This document shows, piece after piece, positions 46,659-54,126 of a stretch of 64,000 nt of DNA. The DNA is from Candidatus Altimarinota bacterium. GTDB taxonomy: Bacteria; Patescibacteriota; Gracilibacteria; UM-FILTER-43-11. The position numbers and the translations under genes are program-made. Position 1 is the stretch's first letter. Each line of letters opens with the position of its first letter. The stretch is taken from contig JANQKP010000006.1 in assembly GCA_028281045.1 (NCBI GenBank), positions 124,001-188,000 on the forward strand, given 5' to 3'. The notes below the pieces were generated by a model. It was not told the DNA's origin and ran no database searches. It was given only the letters and a program-made list of their open reading frames with translations.

Positions 46659-47351
46659 ATGTACGATATTAATAAAGATTTTCCGGTCAAAAAAACAAGT
46701 GAGAACAGTTATAGAGCTGCCATGTTAGCTGTAGCTGCTCTTGGAGCTATTGCTATTACACAGTGTGATGAAGCTGAAGCAGATATGGCGTCATCTCACA
46801 CGCTTCAAAATGCAGATCTTATTTTACAAATTGAAGATGATCAGGCGAGAGAAATGGCCATGGAACTACTATCAAAAAATACAGATTCAGCGCGTTTAGC
46901 AGCTTGTATGATTTTAGGTGCACAGCAAAGAACAAAGACTTTTGGAATTCTGGGCGTTAAAGATACCAACTACGCTGTAGCGAAAAAAGGAACCCCAGAA
47001 AGAAAAAATCAGTCCATTAAAGACAGGCATGTAAGCGCTGCTTTTTACCCAAATGGTCTAAAAGCTGTGGAAGCTTCAGATGTATGGATGCAATCTAGAA
47101 CCTTCGAAAAAGGAGCTTACTTTGCCCCAGAAACTGCGACCATAAGTGGGGCGATGGTAAGAAGTATGTTTGATCAAAATGGACAAGATGTACTTTATGT
47201 TGATATGAATGCAGACGATGAATTGGATTACATTGAAGCAAGACATGGTCATGTGACCCCACTAGATCCAGGAAAAGCCCAAGAGGCCTTCAGGGAAACC
47301 ACGCGTCAAAGACTAGCGAAGTGTATGGGGCGTATTAACCCAAGTCGCTAA
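46659..47351 (+). CDS. Exported or membrane-anchored protein of unknown function
   Basis: 230 aa from ATG 46659. A hydrophobic segment at about 20-37 (A-A-M-L-A-V-A-A-L-G-A-I-A-I-T-Q-C) may be a signal peptide; the lipobox-like ITQC has Gln where Gly, Ala or Ser is usual, so lipidation at that Cys is doubtful. The mature part has no family I recognise. It contains a D-M-N-A-D-D-E-L-D-Y-I-E stretch that resembles a Ca-binding loop. It has a perfect promoter. Its TAA overlaps the stop of murJ by 4 nt, so the two genes converge with no space. Confidence 0.65.
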   Translation: MYDINKDFPVKKTSENSYRAAMLAVAALGAIAITQCDEAEADMASSHTLQNADLILQIEDDQAREMAMELLSKNTDSARLAACMILGAQQRTKTFGILGVKDTNYAVAKKGTPERKNQSIKDRHVSAAFYPNGLKAVEASDVWMQSRTFEKGAYFAPETATISGAMVRSMFDQNGQDVLYVDMNADDELDYIEARHGHVTPLDPGKAQEAFRETTRQRLAKCMGRINPSR

Positions 47352-48895
47352 TTCTTTTTGAGCATATTAAGCTCTGGAATTTTGGCTATTTTTGCGGTGG
47401 CAAAATAAATAACAACCCCTATAGCAGCTAAAACAGAAAGGCTGATGATTTTATCGATAATGCTTACCGGATAATCCATAAGACCTTTGGCATAAATCAC
47501 GCCAAAGCTCATGATTAAACTACAGGTGATCATTTTAGAAATGTGTTTCCAATCGAGTAAGTCGCGTTTTACTTTTAGCACCATAAATAGGTATAACAGC
47601 ACAAAGTTCAAAATAGTCCCGATAGAAAAAGCCATGGCAATTCCCACAATGCCATAGCCCATGGCAATGGCTAAGAAAATACTTCCACCAATACTCACCA
47701 TGGCTCCTAGCGCCCCTGTGATCAGAGGTGTTTTTGTATCGTGATACGCATAAAACCCACGAGCTAGTAGTGGAATTAAAGACTGAGCAAAAAGAGATAT
47801 AAGTAAGAACGCCATCACTCCAGAAGTGAGCCTGGCATCGGTCGCGGTAAATTTACCAGCGACTAAAATCACATCAATAATTTCATCTCTCAAAATTAAA
47901 ATCCCAAGCGTGGCCGGAATAATTAAGAACAGCACTTGTTGCATCACTCTTTGAATTTCTTTGGCGAATTTTTCTGTGCTCGGTTCGCTAGCAAGCTCCG
48001 AAAGTGTAGCGAAAGACGTGATGGCAAAAGAAATGGCAATAATCCCAAGCGGCACGGCTTGCAGATTATCTGCCAGGTAGAATACGGTAATAGAACCGGT
48101 GGCTAAGAAGCTGGCAATAAGGGTATTGATGATCAGCGTCAACTGATTAAGCGAAAGCCCAAGCACTCTTGGCACAAGAAGTTTAAAAGCTTCGCGCACA
48201 TCTTTTCTCTTCGTTCCAAGTACCCATTCATGTTTGTATCCAATTTTAAACATGGCTGGAATTTGGAGTAGAAGCTGAAGCGCTACCCCAAGAATAACTC
48301 CCCAGGTTACCCCTGTGGTTCCAAACTCTGCTCCCCAGTAAATAACTCCAAAAATAATTCCTAGATTATAGAAAAGGGGTCCAAGAGATCTAAAGAAAAA
48401 CGTTTTAAAGCTGTCTTGTAATGAAATAAGTACCGCCGTAATACTCATGAGAATAGGGGAAAGCAGAAGAATACGCATGAGCTTCGTGGTTTGGGCAAAT
48501 TCAACAGGCCCAAGACCTCCTGCCACAAGGTTTGTCAGCTGTGGAGCAAGAGCGTAAAGAATGACGCTAATCCCAAGAACGCCTAGGAACATAAGGTGCA
48601 GCATAGAACTAGCAAAGGCCCAGGCGTCCTGCATTTTATTCTCTTTTTTATACTGAGTAAAAATAGGAATAAAAGCAGCTGATATAGCCCCAAAAATCAG
48701 AAGGTTATATAAAACATCTGGAATCCGAAAGGCTGCATAGTACGCATCTAAATTATAAATACCAGTGCCAGCACTTGCCCCAAAGCTTTTAGCCAAAAGA
48801 TGATCTCTATAAATCCCTAGAAATCGGCTAAATAGTGCAGAAAGAGCCAAGAGTAAAGTAGGCGGCAATATATTTAAGTGTCGTATTCTTTTCAT
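47348..48895 (-). CDS. murJ: Lipid II flippase of the MurJ/MviN family
   Basis: 515 aa with about 14 predicted membrane helices, the MurJ length and topology. It moves lipid II across the cytoplasmic membrane for peptidoglycan synthesis. The N-terminus carries the family pattern S-R-F-L-G-I-Y-R-D-H-L-L-A-K-S-F-G-A and D-A-Y-Y-A-A-F-R-I-P-D-V-L-Y-N-L-L. Later comes the FYAYHDTKTPL element of helix 10-11. It complements murD and murE elsewhere in the window. The predicted -10 (TATACT with upstream TGC) ends 7 nt from the ATG, so the mRNA probably has almost no leader. Confidence 0.94.
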   Translation of the reverse strand: MKRIRHLNILPPTLLLALSALFSRFLGIYRDHLLAKSFGASAGTGIYNLDAYYAAFRIPDVLYNLLIFGAISAAFIPIFTQYKKENKMQDAWAFASSMLHLMFLGVLGISVILYALAPQLTNLVAGGLGPVEFAQTTKLMRILLLSPILMSITAVLISLQDSFKTFFFRSLGPLFYNLGIIFGVIYWGAEFGTTGVTWGVILGVALQLLLQIPAMFKIGYKHEWVLGTKRKDVREAFKLLVPRVLGLSLNQLTLIINTLIASFLATGSITVFYLADNLQAVPLGIIAISFAITSFATLSELASEPSTEKFAKEIQRVMQQVLFLIIPATLGILILRDEIIDVILVAGKFTATDARLTSGVMAFLLISLFAQSLIPLLARGFYAYHDTKTPLITGALGAMVSIGGSIFLAIAMGYGIVGIAMAFSIGTILNFVLLYLFMVLKVKRDLLDWKHISKMITCSLIMSFGVIYAKGLMDYPVSIIDKIISLSVLAAIGVVIYFATAKIAKIPELNMLKKN

Positions 48896-48902
48896 GGCTC
48901 CC

Positions 48903-48911
48903 AGTATAGCA
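48903..48911 (-). promoter_or_regulatory. Extended -10 of murJ (TGC-TATACT)
   Basis: On the minus strand TGC-TATACT ends 7 nt before the murJ ATG, predicting a transcript that starts on or beside the start codon. It lies back to back with the promoter of the gene at 48954. Confidence 0.6.
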
Positions 48912-48913
48912 TA

Positions 48914-48941
48914 TTGACATACAAAAATAAGCTTCTATAAT
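48914..48941 (+). promoter_or_regulatory. Consensus promoter TTGACA-N16-TATAAT of the repeat-protein gene
   Basis: Perfect -35 (48914-48919) and -10 (48936-48941) with a 16-nt spacer. The ATG at 48954 lies 13 nt after the -10, giving a leader of about 6 nt. Confidence 0.85.
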
Positions 48942-48953
48942 GTATGTCCTCCT

Positions 48954-50117
48954 ATGAAGTTCCCCGATGACATGACAACACTGGCTCCAAGTCCAATGCA
49001 AATTCCAGAGTGCTCTGAAGAAGTTTCGAGCATTCTAGAAAGTGTGAGACCTTTTGTTGTGCATCAGCTTACTGAAACCGAAAAATGGGATAGTGTGACC
49101 ATGGGGCACCTCTGCAAAGACGTAGAAAAAAGAATTGGAGATAGACAAGATAAGCTAAGCGCAAAACAACGGATAGAGCTCATAAAAACCAGAAGAAGAT
49201 GTAGAGTTATGATCATCAAAATCCTGAAGCTTCAAGATAGATGGAGAAACTTGAAATACAGAGAAAATGGAGAAGTGAGTAAAGAAATGACTATCAACAA
49301 TTTTATTCGTGTTATTTGTGCCAATACAGGAATCACAGAATGCCCTAAAGATGACCCAAATTGGACAGTGTACAGGGATAAACTTGTGAATATGACTTAC
49401 GCTGAATGTCAGGAATACGGAGTGGCTGCTGCCATTGATAAAAACCCTTACTTCAAAAGCTTCCGAGAAGTTATTATAGCTGCCTTTGGAGCCCATTTTG
49501 AAATCACCGAGGAGCATTTTGAACACAAGAAAAACAGACCTCCAAAAGATTGGTCTACAAGGGCTGCCACTATTAAACATGCCCAAGAAGAAATTAGAGA
49601 AGCGCTAAAAATACCGGCTAATATAAAAAAAGATCCAAAACCAGAAGAAACCAAGGAGCGCCTTATTGCCATTACTTTAGACGAGTTTAAGGCCATGGGA
49701 TTAAGAGGGGCTTATTATAGAAATAAGTTCTTTAAAAGCTATATGGATGTGGTGGCCGCTGCTTTTGGTAAAGCCTATGGCTTCTCTGCTCAGGATATGA
49801 GAGATGCTCGCAAACCTATGGATGTTTCTACCAAAGCAATCATTCACAGTCATATTATTGAGAGAGTGCTAGGGGGTCGCGCAGTAGATTCATACGTTGT
49901 AGACACTGAAGAGTGGCGTGAAATGCGCATCAAGCTCATTGAGATGGGGTACGACGAATACAATGGTTATGGACTAGAAAAAACCATTAGGCATGCTGAC
50001 TTTTACGACTCTCATATAGATGCCTTGCCAGCAGCACTAGGAAAGCATTTTAAGTTCACCGCAGCAGACAAAAGGCAGCACATAGGCCTAAGAAGAGTGG
50101 AACACCTTAACAAATAG
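48954..50117 (+). CDS. Protein of unknown function with three ~80-residue tandem repeats
   Basis: 387 aa, no signal peptide or membrane segment, so cytoplasmic. After a charged helical N-terminal region (1-105) the protein consists of three repeats at about 111-190, 203-282 and 293-374. Each opens with a helix of the type I-x(2)-H-x(3)-I-R-x-x-L. Each then has the core R-x-K/R-L-I-x-M-T/G-Y-x-E-x(3)-Y-G-L, and closes with F-x-S-x(3)-V/A-x-A-A-F/L-G-x-H/A-F-x-F/I-T. The repeats differ a great deal in sequence but keep the spacing. I do not recognise the family. Basic residues are frequent, so nucleic-acid binding is possible, but this is inference. It has a perfect promoter. An 86-aa membrane protein follows 46 nt later with its own extended -10. 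Confidence 0.72.
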   Translation: MKFPDDMTTLAPSPMQIPECSEEVSSILESVRPFVVHQLTETEKWDSVTMGHLCKDVEKRIGDRQDKLSAKQRIELIKTRRRCRVMIIKILKLQDRWRNLKYRENGEVSKEMTINNFIRVICANTGITECPKDDPNWTVYRDKLVNMTYAECQEYGVAAAIDKNPYFKSFREVIIAAFGAHFEITEEHFEHKKNRPPKDWSTRAATIKHAQEEIREALKIPANIKKDPKPEETKERLIAITLDEFKAMGLRGAYYRNKFFKSYMDVVAAAFGKAYGFSAQDMRDARKPMDVSTKAIIHSHIIERVLGGRAVDSYVVDTEEWREMRIKLIEMGYDEYNGYGLEKTIRHADFYDSHIDALPAALGKHFKFTAADKRQHIGLRRVEHLNK

Positions 50118-50126
50118 GCTTAAGTG

Positions 50127-50135
50127 TGTTAAAAT
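50127..50135 (+). promoter_or_regulatory. Extended -10 element (TGT-TAAAAT)
   Basis: TGT-TAAAAT lies 28 nt before the ATG at 50164 and just after the repeat-protein stop. No -35 is obvious. Confidence 0.5.
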
Positions 50136-50163
50136 AAGGCCAAATAAAAAATAAAAACACATC

Positions 50164-50424
50164 ATGTTCGATATTTATCAAACGCCCGCAGATATTCTGT
50201 ACCTTATTATGACGATTGGAGGAGGCCTTGCTCTCTTCTTTTTAGCGCTTGCGCTTTATCAGCTTTTTGCTTTGCTACGTAAGGCCAATAAGCTCACCGA
50301 AAAGGCGAATGACACTGTAGAACTTTTGAATCATTACCTATGGCAACCAATTAAGTGGTTCATGATCATCATGGAAAAAGCCACTGAAGCCATGACAGAC
50401 CCTAAAAGATCTAAGAAGAAATAG
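50164..50424 (+). CDS. Small single-pass membrane protein
   Basis: 86 aa. One strong hydrophobic helix (about 9-38, with G-G-G-L-A-L-F-F-L-A-L-A-L-Y) is followed by an amphipathic helix (K-A-N-K-L-T-E-K-A-N-D-T-V-E-L-L) and a basic tail. The pattern resembles DUF948-type or coiled-coil membrane proteins, but no family can be assigned. It overlaps the convergent glycosyltransferase gene by 14 nt at the stop codons. Confidence 0.6.
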   Translation: MFDIYQTPADILYLIMTIGGGLALFFLALALYQLFALLRKANKLTEKANDTVELLNHYLWQPIKWFMIIMEKATEAMTDPKRSKKK

Positions 50425-51499
50425 CTTTTTTATAAACGTCTGCTGTATTTTTAGCCATGCTTTGGGCTGTGAAGTGTTCTTCCACACGCTCCAAGGCTGC
50501 TTTTTCTATATCTCGTTTCTGATCAGGATTCTGAAGCACGTTAAAAATAGCCTCTACTATTTTTTCACTGCTTTCAGGCTTAATTAAATAACCTGTTTTT
50601 CCATCTTCAATGATATCTACAGCTCCACCGTTATTGGTGGCAATGGCTAAAGTGCCGCTGGCCATAGCCTCCAAAATAACAAGGCCAAAGGCCTCTTTAA
50701 GCGAAGGCAATATTAAAACGTCTGAAGCCTTTAATATTTCTGCAATATCCGTGCGCCATCCTAAAAAATGAACATTTGGCTTTTTGCCATGTTCTTTTTT
50801 AAAAGCCACTTCTTCAGGGCCGCTTCCAACCAGTACCAGCTGCACGCTTGGGGCCGCTGACTGTAATCTTTCAAAGGCTTTAAATAAATATTTATGCCCT
50901 TTTCTAGGGTGCAGTTCTGCAATACAGGTCACCACTACATCTCCTAGCTTAGTGGGAAGCTCTGCTTTCTTTTGATTATCTCTAAATTTCGCAATTTCTA
51001 TACCGTTGTGCACCACGCTTAAACGTTTTTTTGGAATCCCATAATACTCATGTAAAAACTCTGCATTATTAGAGCAAATCGCAATGGTTTCGGCTGTTTT
51101 TTTCAGCGCATTCAGCTTCACTCTTTTTTTCATTCCCTTGAGCTCAAAAGGATCGTGCTCCGTAGTAACAACTGGCACGCCTGCGGCTTTCGCTGCAAAA
51201 AAAGCATAGCGACAACTCCCCGGGTTCCATAAATGCATGTGAATCACATCAAATTGCCCCTGTTTTAAAATTTCTTTCAGTCTTTTGAAATGCCTAGGAT
51301 CATGTTTATGTAAAGTGGGCACTTCAAACACGGCTTCGCAGTGTTTTTCAAAATCGGCTTTCCACTGCGTCAGCTTACTGTATTTACCGTAAGCCAAACT
51401 CACAGTGTGACCTAGTAAATTCAAATGCTTTGCTAGAAGCAGCATGTGTTTTTCGGCACCTCCTAAATTTGGCGTATCTGTATAAAAAAGAATTTTCAT
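50411..51499 (-). CDS. GT4-family glycosyltransferase (GT-B fold)
   Basis: 362 aa from ATG 51499. A longer reading frame adds 9 residues upstream, but MKILFYTDTPNLGGAEKHML is the standard opening of this family. The N-terminal Rossmann domain has G-G-A-E-K-H-M and H-M-H-L-W. The C-terminal domain has the nucleotide-sugar motifs V-V-H-N-G-I-E, L-V-G-S-G-P-E-E, and E-A-F-G-L-V-I-L-E-A-M-A-S-G-T-L-A-I-A-T with the E-x(7)-E pair. GT4 enzymes transfer a sugar from a nucleotide donor and retain the anomeric configuration; the acceptor is unknown. It probably acts in surface polysaccharide or glycoprotein synthesis, which fits the heavy surface investment of this genome. Confidence 0.9.
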   Translation of the reverse strand: MKILFYTDTPNLGGAEKHMLLLAKHLNLLGHTVSLAYGKYSKLTQWKADFEKHCEAVFEVPTLHKHDPRHFKRLKEILKQGQFDVIHMHLWNPGSCRYAFFAAKAAGVPVVTTEHDPFELKGMKKRVKLNALKKTAETIAICSNNAEFLHEYYGIPKKRLSVVHNGIEIAKFRDNQKKAELPTKLGDVVVTCIAELHPRKGHKYLFKAFERLQSAAPSVQLVLVGSGPEEVAFKKEHGKKPNVHFLGWRTDIAEILKASDVLILPSLKEAFGLVILEAMASGTLAIATNNGGAVDIIEDGKTGYLIKPESSEKIVEAIFNVLQNPDQKRDIEKAALERVEEHFTAQSMAKNTADVYKKAISS

Positions 51500-51567
51500 A
51501 CCTTTATTGTAATGAAAATTGTTCAACTATAAAACGTAATCCAGGCTACTAAGATAAAAATTGCACA

Positions 51568-51576
51568 TGGTAAAAT
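51568..51576 (+). promoter_or_regulatory. Extended -10 element (TGG-TAAAAT)
   Basis: TGG-TAAAAT precedes the ATG at 51608 by 31 nt. TTGCAC lies upstream at short spacing, so the extended form is the main evidence. Confidence 0.5.
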
Positions 51577-51607
51577 AAAGACTAGTTTAATTATTAACTT
51601 CTAAAAA

Positions 51608-52033
51608 ATGGCTCATTACAAAGTAAGTTTATTCAGAGATCCAAACCATTTCGGGGCAGTTGTGCTTCGCCTTGCGTTTGCTCTTTTATTCATCCTAGTA
51701 GCGGTTAAAAAATTCCGCATGGGAATCGGAGAATTCACCAACGCTATGGTACTTAACCCAGATACTCTTCTGGCTCAAGATGTACCTGCATGGATTCTTC
51801 AAGTATATGGTTACTCCATTGCTTGGATTGAACTAGCGGCTGGTGTACTTCTACTTTTCGATCGTTACACGAAAGTAGCATACACAGTAGTAGCATTCAG
51901 CTACATTTCGTTCATTCTTGGACAAATGTACAACGGGAACACGGCTAAAATCGGTACTGAATACATGCCATCACTTCTTGCTGTTGTGGCTGCATACTAC
52001 ATGCATGAAAAAGACGAACCTCGTCGTAAATAA
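51608..52033 (+). CDS. DoxX-like membrane protein (second copy)
   Basis: 141 aa with four hydrophobic helices (about 17-35, 60-82, 88-105, 118-135). An early segment G-A-V-V-L-R-L-A-F-A-L-L-F-I and a later W-I-E-L-A-A-G-V-L-L-L-F-D-R match the DoxX-like pattern, and the domain order is the same as in the DoxX-like protein at 45677. Identity between the two is low. The codon choice (CGT, CTT, GCT) is that of a well-expressed gene. Own promoter and a strong bidirectional terminator shared with the tRNA make it a single-gene transcript. Confidence 0.68.
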   Translation: MAHYKVSLFRDPNHFGAVVLRLAFALLFILVAVKKFRMGIGEFTNAMVLNPDTLLAQDVPAWILQVYGYSIAWIELAAGVLLLFDRYTKVAYTVVAFSYISFILGQMYNGNTAKIGTEYMPSLLAVVAAYYMHEKDEPRRK

Positions 52034-52050
52034 TCTAGCAAGTTTTAAGC

Positions 52051-52082
52051 AAAAAGGCCTCTGAGAAATCAGGGGCTTTTTT
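52051..52082. terminator. Bidirectional terminator with GAAA tetraloop
   Basis: An A-run, the 8-bp stem GCCTCTGA/TCAGGGGC (with G-T pairs) around a GAAA loop, then a T-run. It ends the DoxX-like gene on the plus strand and follows the tRNA-Lys 3' end on the minus strand. Confidence 0.9.
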
Positions 52083-52084
52083 AA

Positions 52085-52161
52085 TGGTGGGTGATCTGGG
52101 ACTCGAACCCAGGACCAATAGCTTAAGAGGCTACTGCTCTAACCAACTGAGCTAATCACCC
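52085..52161 (-). tRNA. tRNA-Lys(CTT) with encoded CCA
   Basis: On the minus strand all arms pair: acceptor GGGTGAT/ATCACCC, D-arm GCTC/GAGC, anticodon arm with loop CTCTTAA (anticodon CTT) and T-arm CTGGG-TTCGAGT-CCCAG. The discriminator A is followed by an encoded CCA. Confidence 0.97.
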
Positions 52162-52205
52162 AAGTGCGGGAAACAACTTAGCACAAGGGTGATTGCCCAT
52201 TCAAG

Positions 52206-52409
52206 TTAAATCACGTTGAATGCTTTAGCTGCAAGGGCAGCAGTTCCCGCAGCAACAGCGGTCATAGCCATAGTGTTTTCAATTAAACCCCTGCTAGAAC
52301 TCACTACAGTCTCTGGTCTGTATAGTTCAAGACCCATAGCCTGTTCAATGGCGCTAGCACCAGTATTAACCTCGGTTTCCCTATGATTTAAAGCTTCATT
52401 GGAAGACAT
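52206..52409 (-). CDS. Short Ala-rich protein of unknown function
   Basis: 67 aa from ATG 52409. The reading frame extends further upstream, but that part runs through a terminator hairpin, so this ATG (MSSNEALNHRETEV) is preferred. The C-terminal 25 residues are hydrophobic (M-A-M-T-A-V-A-A-G-T-A-A-L-A-A) and could form one membrane helix. Nothing else is recognisable. Coding status is plausible but not proven. Confidence 0.45.
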   Translation of the reverse strand: MSSNEALNHRETEVNTGASAIEQAMGLELYRPETVVSSSRGLIENTMAMTAVAAGTAALAAKAFNVI

Positions 52410-52431
52410 AAACTTTAAAAAATTAATATAT

Positions 52432-52455
52432 AAAAAAGGGGCCGCGTGCGGCTCC
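52432..52455 (-). terminator. Intrinsic terminator of the trhO transcript
   Basis: On the minus strand GGAGCCG and CGGCCCC pair (one mismatch) around CACG and are followed by six T. It lies about 86 nt after the trhO stop and upstream of the small Ala-rich gene. Confidence 0.75.
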
Positions 52456-52541
52456 ACTTGTCCTAGTTCTATCACGAAAAAATTAAAAAGTCAATGCTCT
52501 AAGAAAGCCCTTTTTTAAAAAGCTTATATAGAGAAAATGGC

Positions 52542-53606
52542 TTATTTAAGCTCAAAAACAGGTCCATTTTTATTTACACCACCCTTGATACTTGGGCGTA
52601 TTCTTCTGCGGTAAGCTGCTGTATCTGAAGACCTTTGTCTTTTGCGCATAGCACGTTGTTCTTCCTCTGGCATGTTCTTAATTTCCATACATTCTGTGGT
52701 GCAACAATTCTCAAATTGTTTTTCACATTTTCCACATTGAATGAAAAGTAAGTTACACATTACGTTGGCGCAGTTGGTGTATTTATCCCAGTTCTCATCA
52801 CATTGGTCACAATCGGCAATCACGTCATCTGAAATGCGTTCATCCGTGCGATCATCGAAAACATAGTTCGTTCCTACGAACTTGTTTTCAAGACCTTCGG
52901 CATCAATTTGATGTTTGTAATCAATAATTCCACCATGTAGTTGGTTCACATCTTTAAAGCCTGCGCTTTTTAAATAGGCGCTGGCTTTTTCACAGCGAAT
53001 TCCACCGGTACAGTATAAAAGCACTTTTTCGTCTTCTTTTCCTTTCAGCTCTTCTTTTACCATTGGTAATTCTTCTTTAAAGGTATCTACATCTGGGGTA
53101 ACTGCTCCTTTAAAGTGTCCAATGCGGCTTTCGTATCCGTTACGCATGTCTACCACAATAGCTCCATCTTCCATAGCCTGGTTCCATTCTTTTGCAGAAA
53201 GGTGAGTTCCCACGTTTTCTACATCGTATTCATCGTGAGGCAATCCATCGGCTACAATTTGCTCTTTAATTTTAAGCGCTAGCTTCCAGAAAGAAGTGCC
53301 TTCTTCCACTCCTTTCTTAAAAGGAATACCTGCAAAAGCTTTTCTACCATGTAGTTTTGCTACAAATTCATCCCAATTAGGCTCTGGCACAGAAATCTGC
53401 GCATTAATTCCTTCTTGAGATACATACACACGACCAAGAACACCCAGGGCTTCCCATTCTAGGTAAAGCTCATCGCGAAGCTTGCGCACATTATCTAGTT
53501 TTACATATCTGTAAAAAGATACAGTTTTGCGCTGAAAATCTTCTTGTTCCAGTTTTTTAAGACAATCCTCTTTGGATAGTGTATTTCTTAGCTTAAACAT
53601 GTGCAT
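52542..53606 (-). CDS. trhO: Rhodanese-type tRNA uridine(34) hydroxylase (TrhO/YceA)
   Basis: 354 aa from ATG 53606 (ATG 53600 is also possible). A reading frame starting at 53627 lies upstream of the predicted transcription start and is excluded. TrhO hydroxylates uridine 34 of several tRNAs to ho5U. The N-terminal acylphosphatase-like domain (V-S-F-Y-R-Y-V, G-R-V-Y-V-S-Q-E-G-I-N-A-Q-I-S-V-P) is followed by the rhodanese domain with active-site Cys in YCTGGIRCEKASAYL. The C-terminal Cys-rich region (D-C-D-Q-C, C-G-K-C-E, N-C-C-T-T-E-C) is typical of the family. The same order and motifs occur in E. coli YceA. An 18-nt-spaced promoter precedes it. Confidence 0.93.
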   Translation of the reverse strand: MHMFKLRNTLSKEDCLKKLEQEDFQRKTVSFYRYVKLDNVRKLRDELYLEWEALGVLGRVYVSQEGINAQISVPEPNWDEFVAKLHGRKAFAGIPFKKGVEEGTSFWKLALKIKEQIVADGLPHDEYDVENVGTHLSAKEWNQAMEDGAIVVDMRNGYESRIGHFKGAVTPDVDTFKEELPMVKEELKGKEDEKVLLYCTGGIRCEKASAYLKSAGFKDVNQLHGGIIDYKHQIDAEGLENKFVGTNYVFDDRTDERISDDVIADCDQCDENWDKYTNCANVMCNLLFIQCGKCEKQFENCCTTECMEIKNMPEEEQRAMRKRQRSSDTAAYRRRIRPSIKGGVNKNGPVFELK

Positions 53607-53625
53607 AATGAGTAAGGCGGAGCCC

Positions 53626-53655
53626 ATTCTAGCGTAATTGTGGACAGAATGTCAA
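53626..53655 (-). promoter_or_regulatory. Promoter of trhO (TTGACA-N18-TAGAAT)
   Basis: On the minus strand TTGACA (complement of 53650-53655) and TAGAAT (complement of 53626-53631) are separated by 18 nt. The predicted start is near 53619, which fixes the trhO start at 53606 or 53600. Confidence 0.75.
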
Positions 53656-53662
53656 AAGTCGC

Positions 53663-53668
53663 TATAGT
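53663..53668 (+). promoter_or_regulatory. -10 element (TATAGT) six bases from the arfB-like ATG
   Basis: TGGACA-N16-TATAGT lies just before the gene at 53675. The -10 ends at 53668, so the transcript should begin on or beside the ATG, giving a leaderless mRNA. Confidence 0.55.
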
Positions 53669-53674
53669 AGATGC

Positions 53675-54103
53675 ATGCCAAATGCATTTGTACACCTAGA
53701 TAGGGATAGTCTCACCATCACTGTTGAATTTGATAAGGAAGAGAGCCTTGTGATTAAAAAAGACGATTTAAATATGTCTTTTTTCTCTCGTGGAGCCGGG
53801 GGACAAAACGTAAACCGCCATATGAATGGGGTGCGTTTAATTTATAGAATCCCAGAACAATACATTATTCCAGAAAAAGAAGTTTTTGAACTATTAACCA
53901 GTTCTATAGCCAGCCGAAGTCGCGAAGCGAATATGACCCTGGCCTTTACACAGCTTGCGGAGAAACTGGAGAATTATTTTTACGTGCACAAGCCAAGAAA
54001 GAAAACTAAAGTGCCTAAAAAAGCGAAAGAAAAGCGACTAAAAGATAAGAAGAAGCGTAGTCAACTCAAAGACTCTCGCCAGCAGTTGCCGCTTGATTTA
54101 TAA
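53675..54103 (+). CDS. arfB: ArfB-like peptidyl-tRNA hydrolase for ribosome rescue
   Basis: 142 aa. The GGQ motif is at 42-44 in SRGAGGQNVNRHMNGVRL, as in ArfB/YaeJ and the mitochondrial ICT1. A basic tail (K-K-T-K-V-P-K-K-A-K-E-K-R-L-K-D-K-K-K-R-S-Q) matches the tail that enters the empty mRNA channel in ArfB. It would release peptides from ribosomes stalled without a stop codon. Standard peptide release factors are much longer and have a recognition domain that is absent here. The DnaQ-like gene follows 23 nt later, so the two may be co-transcribed. Confidence 0.88.
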   Translation: MPNAFVHLDRDSLTITVEFDKEESLVIKKDDLNMSFFSRGAGGQNVNRHMNGVRLIYRIPEQYIIPEKEVFELLTSSIASRSREANMTLAFTQLAEKLENYFYVHKPRKKTKVPKKAKEKRLKDKKKRSQLKDSRQQLPLDL

Positions 54104-54126
54104 TGAGCCTTGCCTAAATAAATCCT

